From the NCBI GenBank assembly GCA_007134485.1, contig SLKT01000010.1, positions 1 through 64,000 of the forward strand: 64,000 bases of DNA, written 5' to 3'. Numbering within the stretch: the stretch's first letter is position 1; each line of letters opens with the position of its first letter. This stretch comes from Wenzhouxiangella sp. (GTDB lineage Bacteria; Pseudomonadota; Gammaproteobacteria; Xanthomonadales; Wenzhouxiangellaceae). The position numbers and the translations under genes were made by a program. The notes beneath the pieces were generated by a model that had not been told where the DNA came from, did no database searches, and saw only the letters and a list, made by a program, of their open reading frames with translations. This document shows, piece after piece, positions 25,365 to 34,891 of the stretch.

Positions 25365-26009
25365 TTGTCCGCCAACGCCTCCACCAACGATCGAATTCTC
25401 GATGCAGCCGAACGTCTGTTCGCCGAGGAGGGCTTTCATGCCACCTCGTTGCGCCAGATCACCCAGGCAGCCGATGCCAACCTGGCCGCGGTCAATTACC
25501 ACTTCGGTTCCAAGCAGGCCCTGCTGCTGGCGGTTTTCCGGCGCCGGCTGGATGCCCTGAACCAAGCGCGTCTGGAGCGCCTGGACCACGTCCTGGATGC
25601 AGCCGATCCGCCAGTGCTCGAAGATATCCTGAAGGCTTTCGTTTTTCCGGCCATGGCGCTGACCCATGGGCGGCATCATGAAGGTCAACGTTTCATGCGG
25701 ATCCTGATGCGCGCCTTTGCCGATCAGGACGAACAACTGCACCGTGCGCTGAGCGCCGAATATGCTCACGTCATGCGTCGCTTCGCCGACGCCATCGCCA
25801 CCGCCCTGCCCGGCACCGAACCGGTGCATTTGCGTCGACAACTCGATTTTCTTGTCGGCGCCTTGACCCACACGATGGCAGAGTCCGAGCTTGAAGATGC
25901 TGAATCGATTGCATCGGACCTGGTCCGTTTCACGGCCGCCGGCCTGCGCGGCACCGTTCAACCCATTGCTCGTTCAGGCGCCAGGCGCGCCATGGAGATC
26001 GCCCGATGA
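25365..26009 (+). CDS. TetR-family regulator of the fad genes
   Basis: This 214-residue repressor has an N-terminal helix-turn-helix (DRILDAAERLFAEEGFHATSLRQITQAADANLAAVNYHFGSK compressed into residues 9-50) followed by a helical ligand domain with the TetR_C type pattern. The start is a TTG at 25365; no ATG allows the full helix-turn-helix. It overlaps fadE by four bases (ATGA), so it almost certainly belongs to the same transcript. An acyl-CoA ligand and control of fadE-fadN-fadA are inferred from context and operator shape. Confidence 0.88.
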   Translation: MSANASTNDRILDAAERLFAEEGFHATSLRQITQAADANLAAVNYHFGSKQALLLAVFRRRLDALNQARLERLDHVLDAADPPVLEDILKAFVFPAMALTHGRHHEGQRFMRILMRAFADQDEQLHRALSAEYAHVMRRFADAIATALPGTEPVHLRRQLDFLVGALTHTMAESELEDAESIASDLVRFTAAGLRGTVQPIARSGARRAMEIAR

Positions 26010-28447
26010 CCCCCTTGATTATTGCTCTCTTGATTGTCGGCCTGCTGGCCATGGCCTGGTTCCGTGCCCCAGCCTGGCTGGCTGCCGGTCTGGTCACCGC
26101 CCTGACCGTGGTCGCGGTGGTATGGATGCCGGTCGCCTGGCCGGTCGACGTGGTACTCATGGTCGTGTCCGCGGCCCTGATTTTCATGGCCGCGACTCCA
26201 TTGCGCCGTGCAGTTCTCTCGCGCCCGCTGTTCGGCTGGTTCAAGAGCGTGCTGCCGGCCATGTCGGCCACCGAGAAGGAAGCCCTGGATGCCGGTACCG
26301 TCTGGTGGGATGCCGAGTTGTTCTCGGGTCGTCCGGACTGGAAAGTGCTGTCCGACATGCCCAAGCCGGCACTGAGCGAAGAAGAGCAGGCCTTTGTCGA
26401 CGGCCCCGTCGAAGAGCTGTGCGCCATGCTCGATGACTGGAAGATCAACCGCGAATACATGGATTTGCCGCCCGAGGCGTGGGCATTCATTCGCGAAAAA
26501 CGCTTCCTGAGCATGATCATCCCGAAGCAATACGGTGGGCTGGAATTTTCCGCCCAGGCCAATGCGGCCGTGGTCACCAAGATCTCCACCCGCAGCCTGC
26601 ATGCGGCAGTCAGCGTGATGGTGCCGAATTCGCTGGGACCGGGTGAGCTGTTGATGCACTTCGGGACCGAAGAACAGAAAGACCATTACCTGCCGCGCCT
26701 GGCCAGCGGCAAGGAAATCCCCTGCTTTGCCCTGACGTCTCCGCTGGCGGGATCCGATGCCGCTTCCATGCCTGATGAAGGCGTGGTCTGCAAGAAGACC
26801 ATCGACGGCAAGGAAGTCATCGGCCTGAGCGTGACCTGGGACAAGCGCTACATCACCCTGGCGCCGATCGCCACCGTGGTGGGCCTGGCGTTTCGGACCC
26901 GCGATCCGGACGGACTGCTGGGCAATCGTGAACATCTGGGTATTACCTGCGCCCTGATTCCGGCCTCGACACCCGGGGTGGAACTGGGCACGCGCCACCT
27001 GCCCGGTGGCAGTCTGTTTCTCAATGGCCCGACCCGCGGCAAGGATGTTTTCATTCCGCTGGACTGGGTCATCGGAGGTCGCGAGCGCATTGGCCAGGGC
27101 TGGCGCATGCTGATGCACTGCCTGGCCGCCGGACGGGCCATTTCCCTGCCCTCGCAGGGGCTTGCCGGCGGCAAGGCCGCCAGCATGTTGACCGGCGCCT
27201 ACGCGCGTATTCGTTACCAGTTCAAGCAACCGATTGGACACTTCGAAGGCATCGAGGAGCCACTGGCACGTATTGGCTCGGAAACCTACCGGATGGAAGC
27301 CGCCCACAAGCTGGCGCTGTGCGCGCTTGATCGCGGCGACAAGCCGGTGGTGCTGTCGGCCATTCTCAAGGCCTATCTGACCGAAGCCAACCGGCGCGTG
27401 GTCAACGATGCCATGGACGTTCACGGCGGCAAGGCCGTGGTCGAAGGCCCGAACAACTACCTGTCCCTGGGCTACCAGGCCCTGCCGGTCTCGATCACCG
27501 TGGAAGGGGCCAATATCCTGACCCGGTCGATGATCGTGTTCGGCCAGGGTGCGATTCGCTGCCATCCTTACCTGCTCAAGGAAATGATGGCCGCCCAGGA
27601 CAACGACCTGAAAGCCTTTGACAAGGCCTTGTGGGGCCATGTCGGCTTCGTGATCTCGAACTTCGTGCGTGCGCCCCTGCTGGGACTGACCGGCGGCTTG
27701 CTTGGCACCAGCCCGGTGTCCGGCCCGGTTGCCCGTTATTACCGGCGCGTCTACCGGCTGAGTTCGGCATTTACCCTGACCGCCGATCTGTGTCTGCTGA
27801 TCCTCGGCGGCAAGTTCAAGTTCGCCGAAAAACTTTCCGGTCGTTTTGCCGATGCCCTGGCGCATCTCTACATGGCCTCGGCCAGCCTGCGCCGTTTCGA
27901 GATCGACGGTCGTCCGGAAGAAGACCTGCCGGTGCTCCGCTACGCGGTCGAAGACAGCCTGCACCAGGTCGAGGAGGCCCTGCACGGGGTCTTTCGCAAC
28001 TTCCCGATTGGCGCGCTGGGCCCGGTACTCAGATTGCTGTGCTTCCCCTACGGCCGGCGTCATGCCCGGCCCGATGACCGCACCGGCAAGAAGATCGCGC
28101 GCAGCTTGCTGGAAAAATCAGCCACTCGCGAACGCCTGATCGCCGGCGCGTACCAGTCTCCTCATGAAGACGGTGTCGGCATTGTGCTGAAAGCATTCGA
28201 TGCGGTGCTCAAGGCCGAGCCGGCCGAGCATGCCATCCGCAACGCCTTCAAGGCCGTCCCCTCGCCGGTCAATGTCCATGAACTGGCTGAAAAGGCGGTC
28301 AAGGCCGGGGTCATTACCGAGGAGCAGGCTGCGGAACTGATCAAGGCCCAGGAGCTGACTGATCGGGTGATCGCGGTCGATGAATTTACCCAGGAAGAGC
28401 TGGCGGATCAGCAGAATCCGGAGACGCCGTTGGCCGAGGCGAGTTGA
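26006..28447 (+). CDS. fadE: Acyl-CoA dehydrogenase FadE
   Basis: FadE catalyses the first oxidation of acyl-CoA in beta-oxidation. The 813-residue length matches E. coli FadE (814). Two N-terminal membrane segments precede the acyl-CoA dehydrogenase domains, with FALTSPLAGSDAASMPDEG, DAMDVHGGKAVVEGP and the C-terminal DUF1974 region ending in an acidic tail. It starts four bases inside the tetR stop. It is followed after about 100 bases by fadN and then thiolase, so it is the first enzyme of the fad set. Confidence 0.96.
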   Translation: MTPLIIALLIVGLLAMAWFRAPAWLAAGLVTALTVVAVVWMPVAWPVDVVLMVVSAALIFMAATPLRRAVLSRPLFGWFKSVLPAMSATEKEALDAGTVWWDAELFSGRPDWKVLSDMPKPALSEEEQAFVDGPVEELCAMLDDWKINREYMDLPPEAWAFIREKRFLSMIIPKQYGGLEFSAQANAAVVTKISTRSLHAAVSVMVPNSLGPGELLMHFGTEEQKDHYLPRLASGKEIPCFALTSPLAGSDAASMPDEGVVCKKTIDGKEVIGLSVTWDKRYITLAPIATVVGLAFRTRDPDGLLGNREHLGITCALIPASTPGVELGTRHLPGGSLFLNGPTRGKDVFIPLDWVIGGRERIGQGWRMLMHCLAAGRAISLPSQGLAGGKAASMLTGAYARIRYQFKQPIGHFEGIEEPLARIGSETYRMEAAHKLALCALDRGDKPVVLSAILKAYLTEANRRVVNDAMDVHGGKAVVEGPNNYLSLGYQALPVSITVEGANILTRSMIVFGQGAIRCHPYLLKEMMAAQDNDLKAFDKALWGHVGFVISNFVRAPLLGLTGGLLGTSPVSGPVARYYRRVYRLSSAFTLTADLCLLILGGKFKFAEKLSGRFADALAHLYMASASLRRFEIDGRPEEDLPVLRYAVEDSLHQVEEALHGVFRNFPIGALGPVLRLLCFPYGRRHARPDDRTGKKIARSLLEKSATRERLIAGAYQSPHEDGVGIVLKAFDAVLKAEPAEHAIRNAFKAVPSPVNVHELAEKAVKAGVITEEQAAELIKAQELTDRVIAVDEFTQEELADQQNPETPLAEAS

Positions 28448-28448
28448 A

Positions 28449-28519
28449 GGGTAGGAGCAAGGCTCAATGTTCAAGGAACAAGGCCCAAGGTTCAAGGGTT
28501 AAGGTTTAAGGTTTAAGGA
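28449..28519. repeat. Degenerate AAGGTTT/TTCAAGG heptamer tract
   Basis: Several copies of a heptamer like AAGGTTT lie between fadE and fadN, with three consecutive copies at about 28499-28519. Only one arm is present, unlike the facing arrays elsewhere. Confidence 0.5.
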
Positions 28520-28546
28520 AAACTTTCGAATATTGAAGGATATAGG

Positions 28547-30916
28547 ATGACTGATCACAAGCTTCATGTGCGCCGGGCGGCGGTGCTTGGGTCCGGGGTG
28601 ATGGGTGCGCAGATTGCGGCGCATCTGACCGCGGCCGGGATTCCGGTGGATCTGTATGACCTGCCCTCAGACGACAAGAATCGCAGCAAGATTGCCGAAG
28701 GCGGACGGAAAAATCTGCTCAAGCTCAAGCCGGCGCCGCTGGCGAGCAAGGATCTGGCCGAGTTCATTACCCCGCGCAACTTCGAGGATGATCTCGAACA
28801 ACTCCGACAATGCGACTTCATCATCGAAGCCATTGTCGAGCGCATGGACATCAAGAAGTCGCTGTACGAGAACATCGGGCCGCATATCCGCGATGACGCC
28901 TTCTTCGTGACCAATACCTCGGGGTTGTCGATCAATGAACTGGCCGGTGTGGTGCCCGAGGCACTCAAGGGCCGGTTCTGTGGTGTGCACTTTTTCAATC
29001 CGCCGCGCTACATGCACCTGGTCGAACTGATTCCGCATGAAGGCACTGAAGCCAGGGTGCTGGATCTGCTCGAGGACTTCCTGACCCGCAACCTCGGCAA
29101 GGGCGTGGTGCGCTGCAAGGACACGGCCAACTTCATCGCCAACCGGGTCGGCGTGTTCACCATGTGGTCGACCATGCACCATGCCGAGCGCCTGGGACTG
29201 GGATTCGATACCGTCGATGCCCTGACCGGCCCGGCCATCGGCCGGCCCAAGAGTGCCACCTTCCGGCTGGCCGACGTGGTCGGACTGGATACCATGGCCA
29301 ATGTCATCAAGACCATGGACGCCAAGCTTGAAGACGATCCCTGGCATCACCTGTTCAAGGCCCCGGGCTGGCTGGAAAAGCTGATCGAAGCCGGTGCGCT
29401 TGGCCAGAAGTCCGGCGCCGGGGTATTTCGCAAGGAGGGTCGGGAGATCAAGGTCTTCGATCCCGAAAGCGGCGATTACCGGGCGACCGATTACAGTGTC
29501 CGCGACGAGGTCAAGGCCGTACTGGGCATCAAGGACCCGGGCGAGAAGCTGGCCGAGCTGGCCAAGTGCGAGTTCCCCGAAACCGAGTTTCTGTGGTCCA
29601 TCCACCGCGACCTGTTCCACTACTGCGCCTATCACCTGGGCGACATCGCCGAGTCGGCGCGTGAGATCGATCTGGCCATGCGCTGGGGCTACGGCTGGAA
29701 TCACGGACCGTTCGAGCAATGGCAGGCATCCGGCTGGAAGCGCGCCGCCGAACTGATCCAGGCCGATATCGCCGCCGACAAGACCGGTGTCGAGGCCGCC
29801 CTGCCCGACTGGGTCGGCCAGATCGAGGGCGCCCATGGCCCGCAAGGCTCATGGTCGGCCATCAAACAGGATGTCAGCCCGCGCCCCGACCTGCCCGTCT
29901 ACCAGCGCCAGTATCAGCCGGTTCGCCTGCTCGGAGAGAAAACCGAAAAGGGACGAACCCTGCATGAAACCGATGCCATTCGTCTGTGGACACTGCATGA
30001 TGATGTCCTGATCGCCAGCCTCAAGACCAAGATGGCGGTGGTCGACAACGGCGTGGTCGACGGGCTCAATGAAGCCCTGGACCGGGCCGAGAACGATTTC
30101 GAAGGACTGGTGATCTGGCAGCCGCAGGGGCCGTTTTCAGCCGGCGCCAACCTCAAGGCAGCCGCCGAATCCATTCAGAAAGGCGATTTCGACAGCGTGC
30201 GCGCGCTGGTCCAGGGCTTTCAGAATGTCAACCTGCGCATGCGCTACTCGGCCATTCCCTCGGTCGCCGCGGTTCGTGGCCTGGCCCTGGGCGGCGGACT
30301 GGAACTGGCCATGCACGCCAGCCGTCGGGTGGCTCACCTGGAAAGCTACATGGGCCTGGTCGAAGCTGGCGTCGGGCTCCTGCCCGGCGGGGGCGGACTG
30401 GCCACCCTGGCCTTGCAGATCAATGCCGACACGGCCGCCGGCGACACCTATCCGCTGCTTGAAAAACGCTACAAGCAGGTGGCCATGGGCCAGGTCTCGG
30501 GATCGGCCATGGAAGCCAGGGAAATGGGCTATCTCAGGGCCGAGGACCTGATCGTGCTACACGAGCATGAGTTGTTGCACGCCGCCCATGACCAGGTACG
30601 CGCCCTGGCCGCTGCCGGGTATCGTCCGGAGCACGCGGGTCGAACCGTGCCGGCAGCCGGCGATGTCGGCATCGCCACGCTCAAGATGCTGCTGGTCAAC
30701 ATGCTCGAAGGCCATTTCATTTCCGAGCATGACTTCGAGATCGGCAGTCGCATCGCCACCGTGATCTGCGGCGGCGAAATCGACCGCGGCACCCCGATCA
30801 ACGAAGCCTGGCTGCACCATCTCGAGCGCGAACACTTCCTGGCGCTGTGCGCGATGGACAAGACCCAGGAGCGCATCGGGCACATGCTGAAGACCGGTAA
30901 GCCTCTGAGGAACTGA
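28547..30916 (+). CDS. fadN: 3-hydroxyacyl-CoA dehydrogenase/enoyl-CoA hydratase, FadN type
   Basis: This 789-residue bifunctional enzyme carries out hydration and NAD-dependent oxidation of beta-oxidation intermediates. The order is reversed relative to FadB. First comes the HCDH domain, with AAVLGSGVMGAQIAAHLTAA at residue 11, NTSGLSINELA and HFFNPPRYMHLVELI. The crotonase domain sits at the C-terminal side (from about 470), with ALGGGLELAMHASRRVA and GLVEAGVGLLPGGGG. This matches FadN of Bacillus type rather than FadB. AAGGA stands before the ATG. It is co-directional with fadE and thiolase. Confidence 0.93.
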   Translation: MTDHKLHVRRAAVLGSGVMGAQIAAHLTAAGIPVDLYDLPSDDKNRSKIAEGGRKNLLKLKPAPLASKDLAEFITPRNFEDDLEQLRQCDFIIEAIVERMDIKKSLYENIGPHIRDDAFFVTNTSGLSINELAGVVPEALKGRFCGVHFFNPPRYMHLVELIPHEGTEARVLDLLEDFLTRNLGKGVVRCKDTANFIANRVGVFTMWSTMHHAERLGLGFDTVDALTGPAIGRPKSATFRLADVVGLDTMANVIKTMDAKLEDDPWHHLFKAPGWLEKLIEAGALGQKSGAGVFRKEGREIKVFDPESGDYRATDYSVRDEVKAVLGIKDPGEKLAELAKCEFPETEFLWSIHRDLFHYCAYHLGDIAESAREIDLAMRWGYGWNHGPFEQWQASGWKRAAELIQADIAADKTGVEAALPDWVGQIEGAHGPQGSWSAIKQDVSPRPDLPVYQRQYQPVRLLGEKTEKGRTLHETDAIRLWTLHDDVLIASLKTKMAVVDNGVVDGLNEALDRAENDFEGLVIWQPQGPFSAGANLKAAAESIQKGDFDSVRALVQGFQNVNLRMRYSAIPSVAAVRGLALGGGLELAMHASRRVAHLESYMGLVEAGVGLLPGGGGLATLALQINADTAAGDTYPLLEKRYKQVAMGQVSGSAMEAREMGYLRAEDLIVLHEHELLHAAHDQVRALAAAGYRPEHAGRTVPAAGDVGIATLKMLLVNMLEGHFISEHDFEIGSRIATVICGGEIDRGTPINEAWLHHLEREHFLALCAMDKTQERIGHMLKTGKPLRN

Positions 30917-30990
30917 CGGGAGACGGGAGACGGGAGACGAAAGAAAGGTTTACCGTCTCACGTCTCACGTCTTCCGTCTTCCGTCTTCCC
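30914..30990. repeat. Facing heptanucleotide arrays (GGGAGAC / CGTCTTC)
   Basis: Three to four GGGAGAC copies overlap the fadN stop region. A complementary array (CGTCTCA/CGTCTTC units) follows after about ten bases. Together they can form a hairpin between fadN and the thiolase gene. Confidence 0.7.
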
Positions 30991-31054
30991 GAACACCGTT
31001 GCCGATCAAAGACAAGTAACTAACCAGATACCAAGGAACCAACAAGGACCCCCC

Positions 31055-32239
31055 ATGAGTGACGCCTACATCGTATCCGCCGTCAGAACCCCCGTCGCCC
31101 GGGCCTTCAAGGGCGGTTTTCGAAATTTTCGCCCGGATGATCTGCTGGCCCATGCGCTGACAGAGGCCCTGGCCGAGGTGCCGGACCTGGACCCGGCCCG
31201 GGTCGAGGACGTGATTGTCGGTTGCGCCATGCCCGAGGCCGAACAGGGCATGAACGTGGCCCGCATCGGCGCGCTGCTGGCCGGCCTGCCCGATTCGGTG
31301 CCGGGCGTGACCGTCAACCGGTTCTGTTCTTCCGGACTGCAGACCGTGGCCATGGCGGCCGACCGGATTCGCCTGGGCGAGGCCGACGTGATGATCGCCG
31401 CCGGCACCGAGACCATGACCATGGTGCCGATGATGGGCCACAAGGTGGCCATGAACCCGCGGGTGTTCAGCAACGACGAGAATGTCGCCATCGCCTATGG
31501 CATGGGCATTACCGCTGAAAAGGTCGCCAAGCAGTGGAAGATCAGCCGCGAAGCCCAGGATGAATTCGCCTACCAGTCGCATCAGAAGGCGATCGCGGCC
31601 ATCGATGGCGGGGAATTCACCGAAATTCGTCCGGTGACCGTCACCAGCCGGGTCCCCGACCCGCGAACCGGCCAGGTGCGCGAGATCGAAACCATCGTCG
31701 ATACCGATGAAGGCCCGCGCCGCGACACCACCCCGGAAGCGCTCGGCAAGCTGCGCACGGTATTCGACGCCAAGGGCGCTGTGACTGCCGGCACCAGCTC
31801 GCAGATGTCCGACGGCGCCGGCGCCCTGGTGCTGGTTTCCGAGCGGGTGGTCAAGGAGTTGAATCTGAAGCCGCTTGCGGTATTTCGCGGCTTCTCGGTT
31901 GCCGGCGTCAAGCCCGAGATCATGGGCATCGGCCCGATCGAGGCCATTCCCAAAGTACTCAAGCAGACCGGTATCGGCAAGGACGAGCTGGACTGGATCG
32001 AGCTCAACGAGGCCTTCGCCGCCCAGGCCCTGGCAGTGATCCAGACCACCGAACTGAACCCGGACAAGGTCAACCCCCTGGGCGGCGCCATTGCCCTGGG
32101 CCACCCGCTGGGCGCGACCGGCGCGATCCTCGCCGCCAAGCTCATCCACGGCCTGCAACGGCGCAAGCAGCGCTACGGGATGGTGACGATGTGCATCGGT
32201 ACGGGCATGGGCGCGGCGGGGGTGTTCGAAAGCGTGTAA
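31055..32239 (+). CDS. fadA: Acetyl-CoA C-acyltransferase (thiolase)
   Basis: This enzyme cleaves 3-ketoacyl-CoA in the last step of beta-oxidation. The 394-residue thiolase has Cys91 (NRFCSSGLQT), the His motif GGAIALGHPLGATGA and the second Cys in MCIGTGMGAAGVFE. An AAGGA sequence precedes the ATG. Together with fadE and fadN it makes a full beta-oxidation set. FadI-type assignment is equally possible. Confidence 0.95.
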   Translation: MSDAYIVSAVRTPVARAFKGGFRNFRPDDLLAHALTEALAEVPDLDPARVEDVIVGCAMPEAEQGMNVARIGALLAGLPDSVPGVTVNRFCSSGLQTVAMAADRIRLGEADVMIAAGTETMTMVPMMGHKVAMNPRVFSNDENVAIAYGMGITAEKVAKQWKISREAQDEFAYQSHQKAIAAIDGGEFTEIRPVTVTSRVPDPRTGQVREIETIVDTDEGPRRDTTPEALGKLRTVFDAKGAVTAGTSSQMSDGAGALVLVSERVVKELNLKPLAVFRGFSVAGVKPEIMGIGPIEAIPKVLKQTGIGKDELDWIELNEAFAAQALAVIQTTELNPDKVNPLGGAIALGHPLGATGAILAAKLIHGLQRRKQRYGMVTMCIGTGMGAAGVFESV

Positions 32240-32244
32240 AAAAA

Positions 32245-32321
32245 GGTTTCAGGGTTCAGGGTTCAGGGTTCAGGGGTGGCTGCGACGCGGGTTTTCCTGA
32301 ACCCTGAAACCTGAACCCTGT
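32245..32321. repeat. Facing heptanucleotide arrays (GGTTCAG / CTGAACC)
   Basis: Four GGTTCAG copies follow the thiolase stop and face CTGAACC/CTGAAAC copies before the end of the convergent PH-domain gene. The complementary arms could form a terminator-like stem between the converging genes. Confidence 0.75.
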
Positions 32322-32323
32322 CT

Positions 32324-33820
32324 TTACACCCGATGCGTCACCGCGGTCTCTGCCGCATACAACGCCCTGTTCGCCAGCTCAGCGGCATCATCCATCGGCA
32401 CAAAGGGAATGGTAACCGCGCCCTGGGGCAGGATCAGTTGCAGGTTGGCCAGGTCGTGGCGGCGCTGGTAGGGGCCTCGCGTGACGCGCACCTGCTGGAC
32501 CAGGGGCAGGTCGAAGACATCCAATTGCTGGCCAAGAAAACCCTGGCGGACCCAGATGCAGTCACCGTCGGCCTGCCAGCCCCAGTGACGCCAGCGCAGT
32601 TGAATGCCGATCATCCACAGCACCATCCCCGCAGCCGTGATCTGGAGTGACCAGTGCTCGCGGTCAAACAGAAACGCCAGACCGACCAGCACCAGGACGA
32701 AAACCAGCAACCAGCGCAGCCAGAAGATGCGGCGAAAATGCAGGCTGATCGGTTTAAGCAATCCCGGAGTGATCCAGTCGGGTGTGACACTGGCAGTCAA
32801 CCCATGGTCCTGACGGCGCAAGCCGGGAACAAGGAAGCGGGTCTGGGCGTCGCTCAATTCCTGATCACCACTCTGGGTCTGGCGCACGATCAGGTACCAG
32901 CAACCGAGCAATCGGCCCAGCGCCGACTGTTGCAGGGTCAGGCCGGTAATCTTGTCGCGCTTGACGGTCTGTTCACGTTGATCAAGCAGGCCGCCGATTC
33001 CGACCAGCCGGTCATCGCAATCGGACAGGCGATAATCATGGAAACGCACGATCGAGAACAATCCGGACAGAAGCATCAGGATGACCAGGCCGACCATGAT
33101 CATGCCGGCAACGACCAGCCAGACCGGACCGGCAGCGTCGCTGAGCCATTGCACGAGCGCGATCTCGCGATAATAGTCTTCAAGGCGGTCATGAAAGTTG
33201 CCGATCAGCCAGCCCACCAGTCCGGCCAGCACCCAGATCTGGTTGCTGCTCAAGCCGTGCAGGAACAGCCGGCCGGATCCCGCGTGGAACAGTTCGCTGC
33301 CGGTTGAATCATCCTCTTGTTCAGTGGATGGGTCGTCCGGCATTCCTCCGGCCTGCCAGCCCGTGACCCGGTCGCGCATGATCTCGGCCAGCTCGGCCGG
33401 GATGCCGGGAAGTTCCACCTCTTTTTCGGCCGCACCCGGTGTCTCCAGGCTGAATCGCACCAGCCCGAATGGCCGAAAGTAGAACGGTCGGCCAAGCTGA
33501 ATGTTCTGGACCCGGGCAAAGCGGACCCTCAACTCGCGTTTCTGGAAAAGGCCGCGACGCACTCGGATGGCATCGTCTTCGAGGCGAAATCGAAAGCGCC
33601 TGTGGAAAATGATCGCCCAGGCCAGAAAGCTCAGCAGGATGGCAGCCACCACCAGAAACAACTCGCGCGGGCCCAACCAGTCGAGAAAAGCAAAGCCCGC
33701 GCCTGCGCCCAGGAAATAGAAGAGATTCTCGCGGATGAACTTCTGCAGCCCGTCGATCACCAGAAACACCAGCGCCACCGGCGCCAGGCGCTGCCACTGC
33801 TGGGTTTCAGTCGGACTCAT
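32324..33820 (-). CDS. PH-domain membrane protein (YdbT-like)
   Basis: This 498-residue protein has several membrane segments and three bacterial PH (bPH2, formerly DUF304) domains. Each shows the pattern of a W/R strand pair, for example DDAIRVRRGLFQKRELRVRFARVQNIQ-type stretches (about residues 95-115). YdbT-YdbS pairs of this kind are uncharacterised membrane proteins. The ATG at 33820 overlaps the upstream partner by 14 bases; a longer in-frame start would add 49 residues read through that gene. Confidence 0.88.
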   Translation of the reverse strand: MSPTETQQWQRLAPVALVFLVIDGLQKFIRENLFYFLGAGAGFAFLDWLGPRELFLVVAAILLSFLAWAIIFHRRFRFRLEDDAIRVRRGLFQKRELRVRFARVQNIQLGRPFYFRPFGLVRFSLETPGAAEKEVELPGIPAELAEIMRDRVTGWQAGGMPDDPSTEQEDDSTGSELFHAGSGRLFLHGLSSNQIWVLAGLVGWLIGNFHDRLEDYYREIALVQWLSDAAGPVWLVVAGMIMVGLVILMLLSGLFSIVRFHDYRLSDCDDRLVGIGGLLDQREQTVKRDKITGLTLQQSALGRLLGCWYLIVRQTQSGDQELSDAQTRFLVPGLRRQDHGLTASVTPDWITPGLLKPISLHFRRIFWLRWLLVFVLVLVGLAFLFDREHWSLQITAAGMVLWMIGIQLRWRHWGWQADGDCIWVRQGFLGQQLDVFDLPLVQQVRVTRGPYQRRHDLANLQLILPQGAVTIPFVPMDDAAELANRALYAAETAVTHRV

Positions 33821-34424
33821 GCTCGCCGGACTCTTCAGCGTCGGGAGACTGGGCATCGCCGGCAGGCGCCTGCCCGGTACGATCGGAATCGCTGCCTTCC
33901 TCGCGAATCTGCTCGAGCAGGTACTGGCGAACCCGGCGCGCCGATCGCACATCCAGCCCTTCGACACTCAGATCGGCCATCATGCCGCCGGCCGTGAAAC
34001 ACTTGACCCGCAACAGGCCGAACAGGCGCTCGATCGGCCCACTGGCCGTTTCCACGTGCTGGATGCGGGCGAACGGCACGATGACGGTCTTTTGCCAGAT
34101 CACCCCGTAGCGATAGATCAGATCGTGTTCGCGCACCACCCAGCCGCGCCGCCGGGCGTCAATCCAGGCAACCAGGCAAAACCAGATCGTGGCCGCCGAC
34201 ATGGCAAACACCGACCATGGGCCGGGATCGAACGGAATGAACGGCAAGCGCGGTATCCATGCAACCGCAGCCAATACGATCAACCAGAATGCTCCGGTAA
34301 CCGCCAGGGAATAGGCATAGAACGGGCGGGCCACGGGATTGAGTTCCACGCGCCGATAGTCGGGCAACCGGTCGGACGGAACGGGCCCGTTGGAAAATTC
34401 GCTGGGTTCGGTAGTTTCGGTCAT
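33807..34424 (-). CDS. PH-domain membrane protein (YdbS-like)
   Basis: This 205-residue protein has two membrane segments (about 38-58 and 68-86) and one bPH2 domain (GVIWQKTVIVPFARIQHVE...GLLRVKCFTAGG...). It has an acidic C-terminal tail rich in Asp, Glu and Ser. It is the usual small partner of the YdbT-like protein and overlaps it by 14 bases. The function is unknown. Confidence 0.87.
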   Translation of the reverse strand: MTETTEPSEFSNGPVPSDRLPDYRRVELNPVARPFYAYSLAVTGAFWLIVLAAVAWIPRLPFIPFDPGPWSVFAMSAATIWFCLVAWIDARRRGWVVREHDLIYRYGVIWQKTVIVPFARIQHVETASGPIERLFGLLRVKCFTAGGMMADLSVEGLDVRSARRVRQYLLEQIREEGSDSDRTGQAPAGDAQSPDAEESGEHESD

Positions 34425-34497
34425 TTTCCTCTCGTTTCAACACAGCATGCCCCGGCGAGCGAGAACGATACAGTGTCAAAGGTCACAAATGTCGCAG

Positions 34498-34526
34498 TTT
34501 CGGTGAAAAAAACGTATGTGTATAGT
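34498..34526 (+). promoter_or_regulatory. Candidate sigma-70 promoter for the small secreted protein
   Basis: TTTCGG and TATAGT are separated by 17 bp in an AT-richer region, about 50 bases before the start. The -35 is weak. Confidence 0.4.
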
Positions 34527-34576
34527 AGGGTGAAAATGAATCCGAACCAGTTCAAATCATGTTCCGGGTAATCAAT

Positions 34577-34891
34577 ATGAAAACACAGTCGAAATTGATC
34601 TTGATGGCCGCAGTTCTGGGTCTCCTGCTCGCCGCACCACTTCACGCGGGCCAGGGCGATTGCGAATCCGACTACTGCATCAACTGGTGGAACATCAGCA
34701 GTGGTGGCGTGATCGAGTCCCAGTCCGATGATTGGACACTGTCCGGCACCATCGGCCAGTGGGAAGCGACCGAGGCGCGCGCCCTGTCGGGCGGCGACTG
34801 GCGCCTGACCGGTGGATTCTGGGGTCTGACCCTCGAAGAGCTGTCCGACCTGCTGTTCCGTGACCGCTTCGAGCCGGAAACCGAGTCCTGA
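34577..34891 (+). CDS. Small secreted protein with a DRFE-type C-terminal tail
   Basis: This is a 104-residue protein starting MKTQSKL. It has a signal peptide (cleavage after PLHA) and a body made of Ser/Gly/Trp strands: CINWWNISSGGVIESQSDDW, TLSGTIGQWEATEA and GGDWRLTGGFWG. It ends in LLFRDRFEPETES. Similar bodies (TLSGTIGQ ... GGxYxLTGGFW) are known in exported proteins of unknown function. The tail recalls the I/L-F-x-D-x-F-E ending I associate with secreted proteins of Lysobacterales. It lies convergent with the phosphotransferase gene. ATG 34559 upstream is possible but weaker. Confidence 0.72.
   Translation: MKTQSKLILMAAVLGLLLAAPLHAGQGDCESDYCINWWNISSGGVIESQSDDWTLSGTIGQWEATEARALSGGDWRLTGGFWGLTLEELSDLLFRDRFEPETES

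Noticed and set aside
25958-28063. 701-codon open frame on the minus strand opposite fadE
   Set aside because: It is an antisense shadow of the GC-rich fadE codons. Its translation is rich in Gln, His and Gly without domains, and the plus strand encodes a full FadE.
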